The position numbers and the translations under genes are program-made. A stretch of 64,000 bases of DNA from Haloarcula rubripromontorii (GTDB taxonomy: Archaea > Halobacteriota > Halobacteria > Halobacteriales > Haloarculaceae). The notes under the pieces are model-generated. The model was given only the letters and a program-made list of their open reading frames with translations, was not told where the DNA came from and searched no databases. This document shows positions 8,460-16,038 of the stretch, in pieces (positions within the stretch are counted from its first letter, which is position 1; each line of letters begins with the position of its first letter). The DNA lies in contig NZ_LIUF01000001.1 of assembly GCF_001280425.1 (NCBI RefSeq), forward strand, positions 288,867 through 352,866, written 5' to 3'.

Positions 8460-8821
8460 GTTTGTTCAACAAATCGTGTAGCTCAAAACTCCCACTCAAA
8501 CGGTACATCATATCGAACAAGCACGGTTTCAAGCACTTATTCGAGGGAACACTATCTGGACAAAGAGCGGGTCCGTGATCCCCTCCACCATGCTATCATA
8601 CTGGGATTACCATACTATCTTTCGTTGGGGGTTGAATACTACGCGTGCGCGCACATCGCGTAACACATCGCTATCGGTTAGATCATCAGTCCTCGGTTTG
8701 TTACGACAATTATCGAGTCCGGGAACCCACAAATTGATCAACTTATACGTTCAACAGTAACTCAACACACACCGCATTCATTACAAATATGATAAATAAG
8801 CTATCGTTCCGTGCTTTGGAA
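8460..8821. other. Non-coding gap in the element
   Basis: Open frames here (for example around 8575-8760) lack protein-like composition. No strong repeats were noticed apart from an alternating GCGTGCGCGCAC stretch near 8642. I see nothing else to annotate. Confidence 0.4.
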
Positions 8822-9499
8822 CTAAGTTGGTTGATTTCCTACTACGGTAGAGCAACAGGTTATCTGGTCTATGAGCTGAAGAAGGAATCCGCTGATTAGA
8901 AGCATTAATCCTAGTTTGTACATCCATTTTCTCTCAACCTTTTTATACCTGTTTCTCACATGACGTATTTTGAGGCTTTGGCTGTCGTAATCGTCATCGT
9001 CGTCGCGCTCTGACGGTGAAGGAGTGGTCATATTGGCGCTACCGTTGGGTTGCTCCGTAATCCAATATTCCATTTGTTCTGCGTCCCAGTATATTCTGTC
9101 ACTCGCGAAAACCACGGTATCGTTGCTGGTTATTTTCTCGTCATAAAAATTATTAATGAACCATCTCATTGGATAGAACTTCCAGCCCTTCACTTGGGTC
9201 TCTCCTCCTTCTCGACTCTCAATCTTTTTTAGACCGTAATTCACGCCAGTATACATTGGATCAAGCGACCTGATCAATTTTTCCAGCGGACGGTATTCAG
9301 GTCCCAGTATCAGGATTGCACCAAAAATATCTAGCAATAGCCCCAGTATTGTCAGGAGTCCCATTGCAAGAATCATTTGAATGGTGACAGGTAAAGTAGT
9401 GGCCTTGGAGCATGACGAGTGAATTAGTGGAAAGTTGTATGGTTGTAATCTGACTGGGAGCATCGACGTTTTACTACACTGATCTTTCCCACCGTTCAC
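8822..9499 (-). CDS. Two-TM membrane protein, unknown function
   Basis: Up to 225 aa from a GTG at 9499. An ATG at 9376 (residue 42) immediately precedes the first hydrophobic helix (MILAMGLLTILGLLLDIFGA) and may be the true start. A soluble middle domain (~70-165) contains GVNYGLKKIESREGG and YWDAEQMEYWITEQ, then a five-Asp run, a basic stretch (RHVRNRYKKVERKWMYK) and a second TM helix (LGLMLLISGFLLQL). Both ends close to the membrane suggest a cytoplasmic globular domain held by two helices. No family is recognised. It is the only multi-TM protein of the element and a candidate effector or anchor. Confidence 0.6.
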   Translation of the reverse strand: MNGGKDQCSKTSMLPVRLQPYNFPLIHSSCSKATTLPVTIQMILAMGLLTILGLLLDIFGAILILGPEYRPLEKLIRSLDPMYTGVNYGLKKIESREGGETQVKGWKFYPMRWFINNFYDEKITSNDTVVFASDRIYWDAEQMEYWITEQPNGSANMTTPSPSERDDDDDYDSQSLKIRHVRNRYKKVERKWMYKLGLMLLISGFLLQLIDQITCCSTVVGNQPT

Positions 9500-9568
9500 G
9501 TGCTCACTGTCCTGTCGTAACTTGATTCACCCCAAACAGCATCCCAATGCTGAATTGGTTCGTGTCGT

Positions 9569-9624
9569 GTGGGTTACTCGACTCGGTGGGCGTAGCGGTT
9601 AGCGCCCACCGTGAGAGTACCCAC
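9569..9624. repeat. Long stem-loop (cruciform-forming)
   Basis: The inner stem GGTGGGCG (9585-9592) pairs perfectly with CGCCCACC (9603-9610) around a 10-nt loop. The outer stem GTGGGTTACTC (9569-9579) pairs with GAGTACCCAC (9615-9624) with one bulged T. Eighteen or so base pairs over 56 nt is far beyond chance for an AT-rich stretch. Confidence 0.75.
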
Positions 9625-9753
9625 CGACCGAACCACCCACTACTCCCGTCGCACCAGGTCACTGCATCCACGACAGCGTCACGAATTGATACACAGTCAG
9701 TGGTGCAACGGCCAGCCCGTCGATGGTGAGAGAACAGTGGATGGACCTAAGCA

Positions 9754-9789
9754 CATGCTCACAGACACATCTCCTTAGTTGTGAGCATG
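9754..9789. repeat. Perfect 10-bp inverted repeat
   Basis: CATGCTCACA (9754-9763) and TGTGAGCATG (9780-9789) are exact reverse complements around a 16-nt spacer. Possible operator, origin element or transcript end structure. Confidence 0.65.
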
Positions 9790-9905
9790 ATACCACAACT
9801 GCCATCATATCGTCAAAATACAATCGATAAGAGTTTGAATTAACCGATCTTATCAGATGCTGTGTAGTTCTAGGTCAAAAATCACCGATACAGCTTACAA
9901 CCTTG

Positions 9906-10433
9906 TTAGAAGTCCGTGGACAGGTCTATTGATTTGTACCGACTGTCAATGTTTGAAAGCCGTCCGTCCATCGCATACAGTCCACCGACTGAAGTACGCC
10001 AAACCTCAGTCTCCTTGATTCCGAATTTCGGTGAAACCCTGACACCGATTTGGCGACTAAGTGCAGGAAACATCTCATTCATGAAGTGCTTGAACCACTG
10101 GAATTCATAGTGGTCCATCATACCAGTACTCATCCATTCTACCGACGTTGCAGCTGCATCGTTGTCTTTGGCATCGTGGCACTGCCGACACAGTGTGTGA
10201 AGATTCGAAATGCGCTCAGAGCCACCTACGCCTCGTGGAACGATGTGATCAATATCAAGTGACTGTGCCAGCACCTGTGGCTTTCCACAGTTGGTACATT
10301 GGTAGTTATCGCGCTTCAGAACAACATCTCGCAACTCACTGAATTCCGTTAGATTGGATTGATTGTTGTTCTCTGATTCAGTGTCATTGTTATCTTGGTT
10401 CGAGTCGTCGTGTTTGTGGTGTTCTGAGGACAT
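9906..10433 (-). CDS. HNH endonuclease
   Basis: A 175-aa protein, acidic and low-complexity at the N-terminus (about 30 residues of D, N, E, S), then an HNH nuclease module: CTNCGKPQ (~47-53), the catalytic DIDHIVPRGVGG (~65-76), NLHTLCRQCHDAK (~82-94). The two CxxC pairs bind the structural zinc, and His in DIDH plus Asn and His later form the active site. The C-terminal half is not recognised and may determine target choice. It lies next to the right att. Stand-alone HNH proteins serve as homing, restriction or packaging-associated nucleases; with no terminase nearby, a defensive or mobile-element function seems likelier. Confidence 0.85.
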   Translation of the reverse strand: MSSEHHKHDDSNQDNNDTESENNNQSNLTEFSELRDVVLKRDNYQCTNCGKPQVLAQSLDIDHIVPRGVGGSERISNLHTLCRQCHDAKDNDAAATSVEWMSTGMMDHYEFQWFKHFMNEMFPALSRQIGVRVSPKFGIKETEVWRTSVGGLYAMDGRLSNIDSRYKSIDLSTDF

Positions 10434-11165
10434 GGATGTCTCTCATCGTGCCACCCATTGTTCATACCGAAGATATCACATCACCACACGTTGTAGTGAT
10501 GGTCGCCTTCGGTGGCCGCACCTTGGTGGCCGAAGGTGCTTACAATCGTGCGCCATCGTGCCTGGCAGCTCTGTGGCGCACTTTCAGTTCCGACGAGCGA
10601 TAGCGATGCTTCTCACTATGGTACAACTCTATCAGGTCACCAAGTGGGTGCATCCCACTTTCTCGCCGCGACAAACTAATCATGAGGTGCATGCGTTAAA
10701 AAGTCCCTCACTCATGGCGCGTGCGCGCGCAGTTTCAGAAAGGAAAAGGGACTATTTATTGCTCCAACATCCTTTCCTCAGGGAAATCAAGCATGGTTAC
10801 AGCCACTTGGTGAGCATGAATAGTGCGTACAAGATGCCCTCTCGTAAGAGGTCAGACGAACTTACTTAGACCAATGATTGATCGGAGCGTACACGCTACA
10901 AACCTCCTCATCAGTTTTATATTCATATGCGTGTCAGATATCGCGGAATATTTTATAGTTCGTCATTACTAATATTTATGATTGTGAGTTGTAGCTGTGC
11001 TGTCGGCTGAAGCGGTAAGGGTTAATCGGACAGTGGAGAGTTGCCCAATAAATGACGTACGGGAGACGGTTCGTACGTTCGTGCATTAACTGAAGATGTT
11101 GATGGACGGTAGTTTTATATACACCCCTCTCCCGTGTGGTCAATGGAATGCAAACAGAAAGACAG
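10434..11165. other. Long non-coding right arm of the element
   Basis: No convincing gene in 730 bp; a 168-codon frame overlapping the HNH gene looks like a shadow. Notable structures: imperfect dyad CCTTC-GGCC/GGCC-GAAGG (10,506-10,536) with GGTGGCCG directly repeated inside it, and a perfect 8-bp inverted repeat GTGCGCCA (10,548-10,555)/TGGCGCAC (10,574-10,581). The end nearest the tRNA is AT-rich. Candidate replication origin or accessory integrase-binding arm. Confidence 0.45.
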
Positions 11166-11194
11166 TGGGCCAACGCGGATTTGAACCGCGAACC
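11166..11194. repeat. att site inside tRNA-Ile (element right end)
   Basis: The second copy of the 29-bp direct repeat, embedded in the tRNA-Ile gene from the discriminator base inwards. Integration therefore leaves the tRNA gene intact. Confidence 0.92.
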
Positions 11195-11239
11195 TCCCGG
11201 TTATCAGCCGAGCGCTCAACCTGATTGAGCTATTGGCCC
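11166..11239 (-). tRNA. tRNA-Ile (anticodon GAT)
   Basis: Reading the minus strand from 11,239: acceptor GGGCCAA pairs with TTGGCCC, discriminator A, D-arm GCTC...GAGC, anticodon stem CTCGG/CCGGG around loop CTGATAA (anticodon GAT), T-arm CGCGG TTCAAAT CCGCG. 74 nt including the discriminator, no encoded CCA, no intron. A T-rich run follows the 3' end. It is the integration target of the element to its left. Confidence 0.96.
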
Positions 11240-11320
11240 AACGCATTCAGTTGTACCCGAGGGGTATTGAAAAGGGTAACGTTTCGCGGCCGGTTGGGGA
11301 TGTGAAACCGCGTCAGGGCT

Positions 11321-11869
11321 TCAGTTTTCGTCGCTGTCGTCGAAGTCAACGTCAGTAGCTTCCTCTGGATCGAAGGATGTGCCGGGACCAGACCCAGAGC
11401 CCGGACTGGGGCCGCCATCTGGGCCGGTCGGACCGGGGCCGTTCTCGTCGTTTGGGAAGCCGCCGACGTACACCTGGCCGCTGGCGAAGCCGCCGGTCTT
11501 CGCGTCGACGTACGGCTGGACGACCCAGCGGCGCGTGGCGGCGCGGACGGGGTAGCGGGTGAACGGCACCGCGAGCAGAAGACCGACGAAGTCCGTCACC
11601 AGCCCGGGGGTGAGGAAGAACGCGCCGGCGGCGATGAGAAGGCCGCCGTCGATGAGTTCGTCGGTCGGGAGTTCACCGACTGCGAGCCGCTGTTGGATTT
11701 TCCGAAGCGTCGCGCGGCCTTCAGCGCGGACCAGCAGCATGCCGATCAGCGCCGTCAGGACGACGAGCGCGACCGTCACGAGCGGGCCGAGGAACGGTAT
11801 CGCGACCGTCACCAGCAACACGATGTCGAACAGCGGGATGAGCAGCAACAGCCCGATGACCCGGAGCAT
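11321..11869 (-). CDS. FxsA family membrane protein
   Basis: A 182-aa protein with N-terminal helices (IGLLLLIPLFDIVLLVTVA, LGPLVTVALVVLTALIGMLL), then RAEGRATLRKIQQRLAVGELPTDELIDGGLLIAAGAFFLTPG..., the conserved core of FxsA (PF04186), a further helix around residues 80-115, and a long Gly/Pro/Asp-rich cytoplasmic tail. E. coli FxsA relieves F exclusion of phage T7, but the general role of the family is unknown. The halophilic tail is longer than in bacterial homologues. It is the first core gene right of the element, convergent with nothing and 64 bp before the P450 gene end. Confidence 0.85.
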   Translation of the reverse strand: MLRVIGLLLLIPLFDIVLLVTVAIPFLGPLVTVALVVLTALIGMLLVRAEGRATLRKIQQRLAVGELPTDELIDGGLLIAAGAFFLTPGLVTDFVGLLLAVPFTRYPVRAATRRWVVQPYVDAKTGGFASGQVYVGGFPNDENGPGPTGPDGGPSPGSGSGPGTSFDPEEATDVDFDDSDEN

Positions 11870-11933
11870 ACCACCGCTTGCAGGTCCGCCCCCAAACCCC
11901 TTTCGAGAGCGGGGCCAGCTACCGGGCGGTCGA

Positions 11934-13310
11934 TCACCGCTCCCGCAGTCGGACCTCGATAGGCTCTGTGGGACTCAGCGTAATCTGCATCGCCAGCGAC
12001 AGCGGCGGTTCGGTGACCGCGTCGACGGCGTACTGTTGAGCGATGGTTGCCAGGGCGAGTTTGGCCTCCATCCGGGCGAAGCGCATCCCGATGCAGTGGC
12101 GCGGGCCGCCGCCGAAGGGGTAGTAGGCGTAGTCCGGGAGCGACGATTCGAGGTCGTCGTCCCACCGTTCAGGGCGGAACGCATCGGGCGCGTCGTACCA
12201 CCGTTCGTCGCGGTGGACGAGCCACTGCGGGAGGGTGAGCTGTGCGTCCGTCGAGAGTTCATATCTGCCAAGGGTCACCGGCTCCGTCGGCTGACGAAAC
12301 ACGGTAAACGCGGGCGGGTACAGCCGGAGCACTTCGTTCAGTACGGCGTCGAGATACGGCAGGTCGAACAGGTCTTCGGGCGTCGGCTGGCTGTCTCCCA
12401 GTGTCGCGTCAAGTTCCTCGTGCAGGCGTTGCTGGCGCTTCGGATGATTCGCCAGCAAGAACCAGGCGTAGGTGAGCGTCAGCGCCGTCGTGTCGTGGCC
12501 GGCGACGAGAAAGGTAAGGAGCTGGTGGCCCAGTCGCTCGCGGTCCATTGTCTCGTCATCGAGCGAGAGCAGCAGGGAGAGGACGTCGTCACGTGCCTTG
12601 CGGGCGTGCTCGTCTTCGCGCTGACGGGCGGCGATAACGTCGTCGAGCGTGGACTGAAACTCGGCCAGCGAGTTGTTGACAGCGCGGTTCGTCGCCGTCG
12701 GGACCCACAGCGGGAGGTACGCTGACAGCGACCGCGGGTCCAGCCGCTTGCGAAGGGCGTCAAGCAGCGGCTCCAGCGCGTCTGCGGTAGTCTCGATGTC
12801 AACGTCCAGCAGCGTCTTGCCGAGAATGTTCAGCGTCAGCTCCTGCATGTGCGGGCGCACGTCGATGCGCTGGTCGTCGCCCCAGTCCGCCGCGGTCCGG
12901 TCGGCGAACGCGGTCATCGTGTCGCCGTAGGCGGCGATGCGTTCGCGGTAGAACGCCGGCTGGAGCGCCGTCCGCTGACGCTGCCACTCCTCGCCCTCCA
13001 GCAGGAACAGCCCCTCACCGATGAATTGGCCGAGGGTGTCCTGAAGGAGTTGCCCCTTCTCGTAGGCGTCGGCGTCGGTCACCAGCACTTGCTCGACGAG
13101 GTCGGGATGGCAGACGAAACAGCCCGTCGTCCCGGCAACGCTGTACCCCACCACGTCGGCCTCGTGGGCACCGGCGCGGTCGTAAAACCCGAGCGGGTCA
13201 CGCAACATGGCGGCGGTGTTGTCGAGGAACGGGACGCGACCGAGGCGGGGCGGCCGGTCGCCCGGCGTGACCGGCTCCGGAGGGTCGGGACTGGCCTGCG
13301 GGGTATCCAT
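11934..13310 (-). CDS. Cytochrome P450
   Basis: A 458-aa heme-thiolate monooxygenase. The ATG at 13,310 (MDTPQASPDP) is chosen because the family's N-terminal proline-rich region begins there; the frame remains open far upstream but without homology. Motifs: I-helix oxygen-activation AGHDTTAL (~265), K-helix ExxR in NEVLRLYPP, heme loop FGGGPRHCIG with the axial Cys near residue 406. No N-terminal TM anchor, so probably soluble and bacterial/CYP102-like in architecture, though without a reductase. Substrate unknown; haloarchaeal P450s are few and mostly uncharacterised. It needs a separate electron donor; a ferredoxin lies at 25.1 kb. It is divergent from the DUF255 gene, with an 80-bp gap between starts. 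Confidence 0.93.
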   Translation of the reverse strand: MDTPQASPDPPEPVTPGDRPPRLGRVPFLDNTAAMLRDPLGFYDRAGAHEADVVGYSVAGTTGCFVCHPDLVEQVLVTDADAYEKGQLLQDTLGQFIGEGLFLLEGEEWQRQRTALQPAFYRERIAAYGDTMTAFADRTAADWGDDQRIDVRPHMQELTLNILGKTLLDVDIETTADALEPLLDALRKRLDPRSLSAYLPLWVPTATNRAVNNSLAEFQSTLDDVIAARQREDEHARKARDDVLSLLLSLDDETMDRERLGHQLLTFLVAGHDTTALTLTYAWFLLANHPKRQQRLHEELDATLGDSQPTPEDLFDLPYLDAVLNEVLRLYPPAFTVFRQPTEPVTLGRYELSTDAQLTLPQWLVHRDERWYDAPDAFRPERWDDDLESSLPDYAYYPFGGGPRHCIGMRFARMEAKLALATIAQQYAVDAVTEPPLSLAMQITLSPTEPIEVRLRER

Positions 13311-13389
13311 CGCCGATACTTGGGTCGCCCCGCCAATCGGTCTTTCGCCGAGTGAGAGGGCCTTTGTACGCTCACCGCCCAGGGCAGGT

Positions 13390-15003
13390 ATGGACGAATA
13401 CGCACGCGACACGAAGGTCGAGTGGCGCGAGTGGGGCACAGCCCCGTTCGAGGACGCCACCGAGTCGGGGAAGCCGGTGCTGCTGGCGCTGACGGTCCCG
13501 TGGAGCGCCGAGTGCCGGGCGATGGACCGTGGCACGTTCGGCGAGCCCCGCATCGCGGCCAACATCAACGACGGGTTCATTCCGGTCCGTGTCGACGCCG
13601 ACCGCAATCCCCGTGTCCGGGAGCGGTACACGATGGGTGGATTCCCGTCAACGGTGTTTCTCACTCCTGAAGGAGAGGTTATCACCGGCGCGACGTTCCT
13701 CGGACCGGACGGGTTCCGCGGGATTCTGGACTCTGTTCGAGAGTCCTGGGACGCCCAGGGCGCGGCGGCGGGCTCGGTCCCCAGACAGCTCCAGGACGAG
13801 TCGCCGCCGGCCGGCGAGCTCCGGCCGCGCATCGAGGAGCACATGATAGAGCAACTGCTCGGCGCGTTCGACGAGGAGTTCGGCGGCTGGGGAACCGACG
13901 TGAAGTTCCCGCTCCCGCGGACCGCCGAGTTCGCCCTCGTTCGGGCGCGGGACCAGGCCACCCGGACGCTCGAAGCCATCCGCACGCACCTGCTGGACAC
14001 CTACGACGGGGGCTTCTTCCGGTACTCGACGGAGCGCAACTGGGGGAACCCGCGGCGGGAGAAACTGCTGGACGAGAACGCCGCGCTGGTCCGGGCGTTC
14101 GCGCACGGCTACCGGTACACCGGGACCGAGGCCTACCGCGACGCCGCCCAGCGGACCGTCGACTACCTCACGACGACGCTGTGGGCCGGCGACGCCTTCG
14201 CCGCGAGTCAGGCCGGCTCGGACGAGTACTACCGGCTGGAGCCGAGCGAGCGCGAGGGGACGGTGTCCCCGAACGTCGACGACACGGTGTTCGCCGACCG
14301 CAACGGCCTCGCCATCGACGCCCTGCTGTGGATGGCGGCCTACACCGACGACGAGCGCGCCCGGCAGTACGCGACTCGCGCGCGGGACGCGGTCTGTGAG
14401 TCGCTCGTCGACGGCGGCGAGGTGGCCCACTACGACGGCGCGGACAGTGACACCGGTCTGCTGCTGGACCAGGCCCAGCTCCTCCAGGGGCTGACGACGA
14501 GCTGGCAGGTCCTCGGTGAGCCGGGGCCGGCCGAAGCTGTCGCGGACTGGACAATCGAAAACCGCCAGCAGGACGGGGGTGCGTTCCGTGACGGGCCTGC
14601 AAGCGGGCCAGGACTCTGTGACCGCTCGCTTCATCCGCTCGACGCGACGGTGGAGCTGGCCGACGCACTGGTCGACCTCGCGGCACTCACCGGCGAAGAC
14701 AGATACCGCAATACGGCGCTTTCAGCGGTCGAGTCCTTCGCCGGCGCGGCAGAACGGATGGGCGTCGAGGTCGCCGGTTACGCCGGTGTCGCGGCGCGTC
14801 TCCAGCAACCCCAGACACTCACGGTCGGCACCGAGGCAGGGACCGATCTCCATCGCGCGGCACTGCGGCTGGCCGACCACGAAACTACTGTCGTCCCGGA
14901 GCCGAACGGCGACGGTACGGCACGACTCCTCGACGGGGATGCTATCGTCGCCGAGGGGGCAACGCCGGCCGAACTCGAAGCCTCGCTCACTGGCGAGCGC
15001 TGA
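13390..15003 (+). CDS. DUF255 thioredoxin-like / AGE-like domain protein (YyaL/SPATA20 family)
   Basis: A 537-aa protein; the ATG at 13,390 fits the family start. An N-terminal thioredoxin-fold domain (~1-120) normally carries a CHWCHVM-type motif, but here it reads PWSAECRAMDRGTF, keeping only one Cys. The middle and C-terminal parts (~150-500) have the six-hairpin, AGE-like repeats (FRYSTERNWGNPRREK, LLDENAALVRAF, YRYTGTEAYRDAA). The family is widespread with no established activity; a redox or glycan role has been guessed. It is slightly shorter than typical (~650-720 aa), as several archaeal members are. The loss of the CxxC means a thiol-disulfide function is unlikely for this copy. Confidence 0.8.
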   Translation: MDEYARDTKVEWREWGTAPFEDATESGKPVLLALTVPWSAECRAMDRGTFGEPRIAANINDGFIPVRVDADRNPRVRERYTMGGFPSTVFLTPEGEVITGATFLGPDGFRGILDSVRESWDAQGAAAGSVPRQLQDESPPAGELRPRIEEHMIEQLLGAFDEEFGGWGTDVKFPLPRTAEFALVRARDQATRTLEAIRTHLLDTYDGGFFRYSTERNWGNPRREKLLDENAALVRAFAHGYRYTGTEAYRDAAQRTVDYLTTTLWAGDAFAASQAGSDEYYRLEPSEREGTVSPNVDDTVFADRNGLAIDALLWMAAYTDDERARQYATRARDAVCESLVDGGEVAHYDGADSDTGLLLDQAQLLQGLTTSWQVLGEPGPAEAVADWTIENRQQDGGAFRDGPASGPGLCDRSLHPLDATVELADALVDLAALTGEDRYRNTALSAVESFAGAAERMGVEVAGYAGVAARLQQPQTLTVGTEAGTDLHRAALRLADHETTVVPEPNGDGTARLLDGDAIVAEGATPAELEASLTGER

Positions 15004-15073
15004 CACGAACAACGGCAGCAAACGTTGACAAACGGTAAACCCCCGATAAGTTTTTGCACACGTATCTTGATGT

Positions 15074-15886
15074 ATGGGTATGTCCAGTCTCAGAGATCTC
15101 GGACTCTCCGAATATGAAGCCAGAGCATACCGATCACTGCTTGAAACGGGACCGACAACGGCCAAGGAGTTATCGCGGGCCAGCGACGTTCCAATGGGCC
15201 GCATCTACGACGTCCTAAACAGCCTCGAAACGTACAATCTCGTCCGCAGCCAGACCGCCAGCCGACCCAAAAAATACGTCGCCGTCGAACCGGACACGGC
15301 TCTCGACCGACTGCTCGAGGACAAGAAGCGCGAACTCCAGGAGAAGGTCGGCCAGTACGAGGAAATCGTCGACGACCTCTCGACACAACTGGAGTCGGCA
15401 GAGCCCGTCGAGGAGCCGTTCTGGACAGCCGCCGTCGGCCCCGACAATTCGCTTGACCTATTACTTGAGCGGCTGGCCGCCGCCGACGACGAGATTATCA
15501 TGGTCGGCTCGGCGCCCGCCCGGCAGGTCGACATTCTCTCCGGGACCGAGCGAATCGTGGATGAACTCGAAGCGGCGTTGGAACGAGGCGTCGAAGTATC
15601 CCTGCTCGTTCGGCCGGACCTGTTCGAGAGCCTTCCTGAAGAAGCCAACCGCGAGTACTACGAGCGCCTCTTCCACTACGACAACTACAGCGCTCGCGCC
15701 AGTCCCAACATCAGAACCACGTTCGAGCTACTCGATGGGGTCGAGGTCTGTATCGAGGTCCCACACCCGCTGGGCCGCGAGGAAACCTTCGGCGTCATCG
15801 ACATGAAAGACTCCGATTTCACTGCCGATATCAGCCAGGCGTTCGAAGAACACTGGGCCGAGGCAAAGCCGGTCGGCCCGCCGTAA
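15074..15886 (+). CDS. TrmB-family transcriptional regulator
   Basis: A 270-aa regulator (start 15,074, or ATG 15,080). The N-terminal winged helix (~1-75) contains LGLSEYEARAYRSLLETG and ASDVPMGRIYDVLNSLE, the TrmB signature. A coiled coil follows (~80-115), then a C-terminal effector-binding PLD-like half (~120-260: DEIIMVGSAPARQ, VSLLVRPDLFE). TrmB proteins sense sugars or other metabolites and control catabolic genes. A TATA-like GATAAGTTTTT lies at 15,045-15,055, ~25 bp before the start, suggesting a leaderless mRNA. The target is unknown; the upstream DUF255 gene and downstream genes are candidates. Confidence 0.88.
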   Translation: MGMSSLRDLGLSEYEARAYRSLLETGPTTAKELSRASDVPMGRIYDVLNSLETYNLVRSQTASRPKKYVAVEPDTALDRLLEDKKRELQEKVGQYEEIVDDLSTQLESAEPVEEPFWTAAVGPDNSLDLLLERLAAADDEIIMVGSAPARQVDILSGTERIVDELEAALERGVEVSLLVRPDLFESLPEEANREYYERLFHYDNYSARASPNIRTTFELLDGVEVCIEVPHPLGREETFGVIDMKDSDFTADISQAFEEHWAEAKPVGPP

Positions 15887-16038
15887 CTGGGTCATCGGAG
15901 AGTTAGAAACAGAGTCACAGACAGCGACCACAGTCTCTCGGGTCGCGACGCTTGCGGCTTCACCACTCGCAATCGAGACGCGTTGCGTCTCGCGCTCTCC
16001 ACTCGATGTTTCGAGAACTTCGCCGCGCTCAGCCCTCG

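Larger units (their letters stand above)
9500..9905. other. Non-coding stretch with two large hairpins
   Basis: No plausible gene. The stretch holds a long stem-loop at 9569-9624 and a perfect 10-bp inverted repeat at 9754-9789 (separate entries). It lies between the starts/ends of two minus-strand genes, so it could contain the promoter of the membrane protein's upstream region, a terminator, or an origin. Confidence 0.5.
2044..11194. mobile_element. Integrated element at tRNA-Ile(GAT), ~9.1 kb
   Basis: It is bounded by 29-bp exact direct repeats, the right one inside an intact tRNA gene. Contents in order: tyrosine integrase, non-coding region with dyads, prim-pol/helicase, AlbA_2/Schlafen-like protein (minus strand), one-pass membrane peptide, two-TM membrane protein (minus), HNH nuclease (minus). 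Base composition is visibly more AT-rich than the core chromosome from 11.3 kb on. There is no capsid, portal or conjugation gene, so it resembles an integrative plasmid or a defective or satellite provirus. The prim-pol/helicase suggests it can replicate after excision. Confidence 0.85.

Noticed and set aside
9547..9729. Plus-strand 60-codon frame in the hairpin region
   Set aside because: It spans the stem-loop and has no protein-like pattern.
10363..10869. Plus-strand 168-codon frame over the HNH start and the right arm
   Set aside because: Half is antisense to HNH; the other half is Arg/Ser-rich without protein-like features.
13308..14000. Upstream extension of the P450 frame to 14,000
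   Set aside because: The frame continues antisense to the DUF255 gene with Ser/Arg-rich shadow sequence; the family start is at 13,310.
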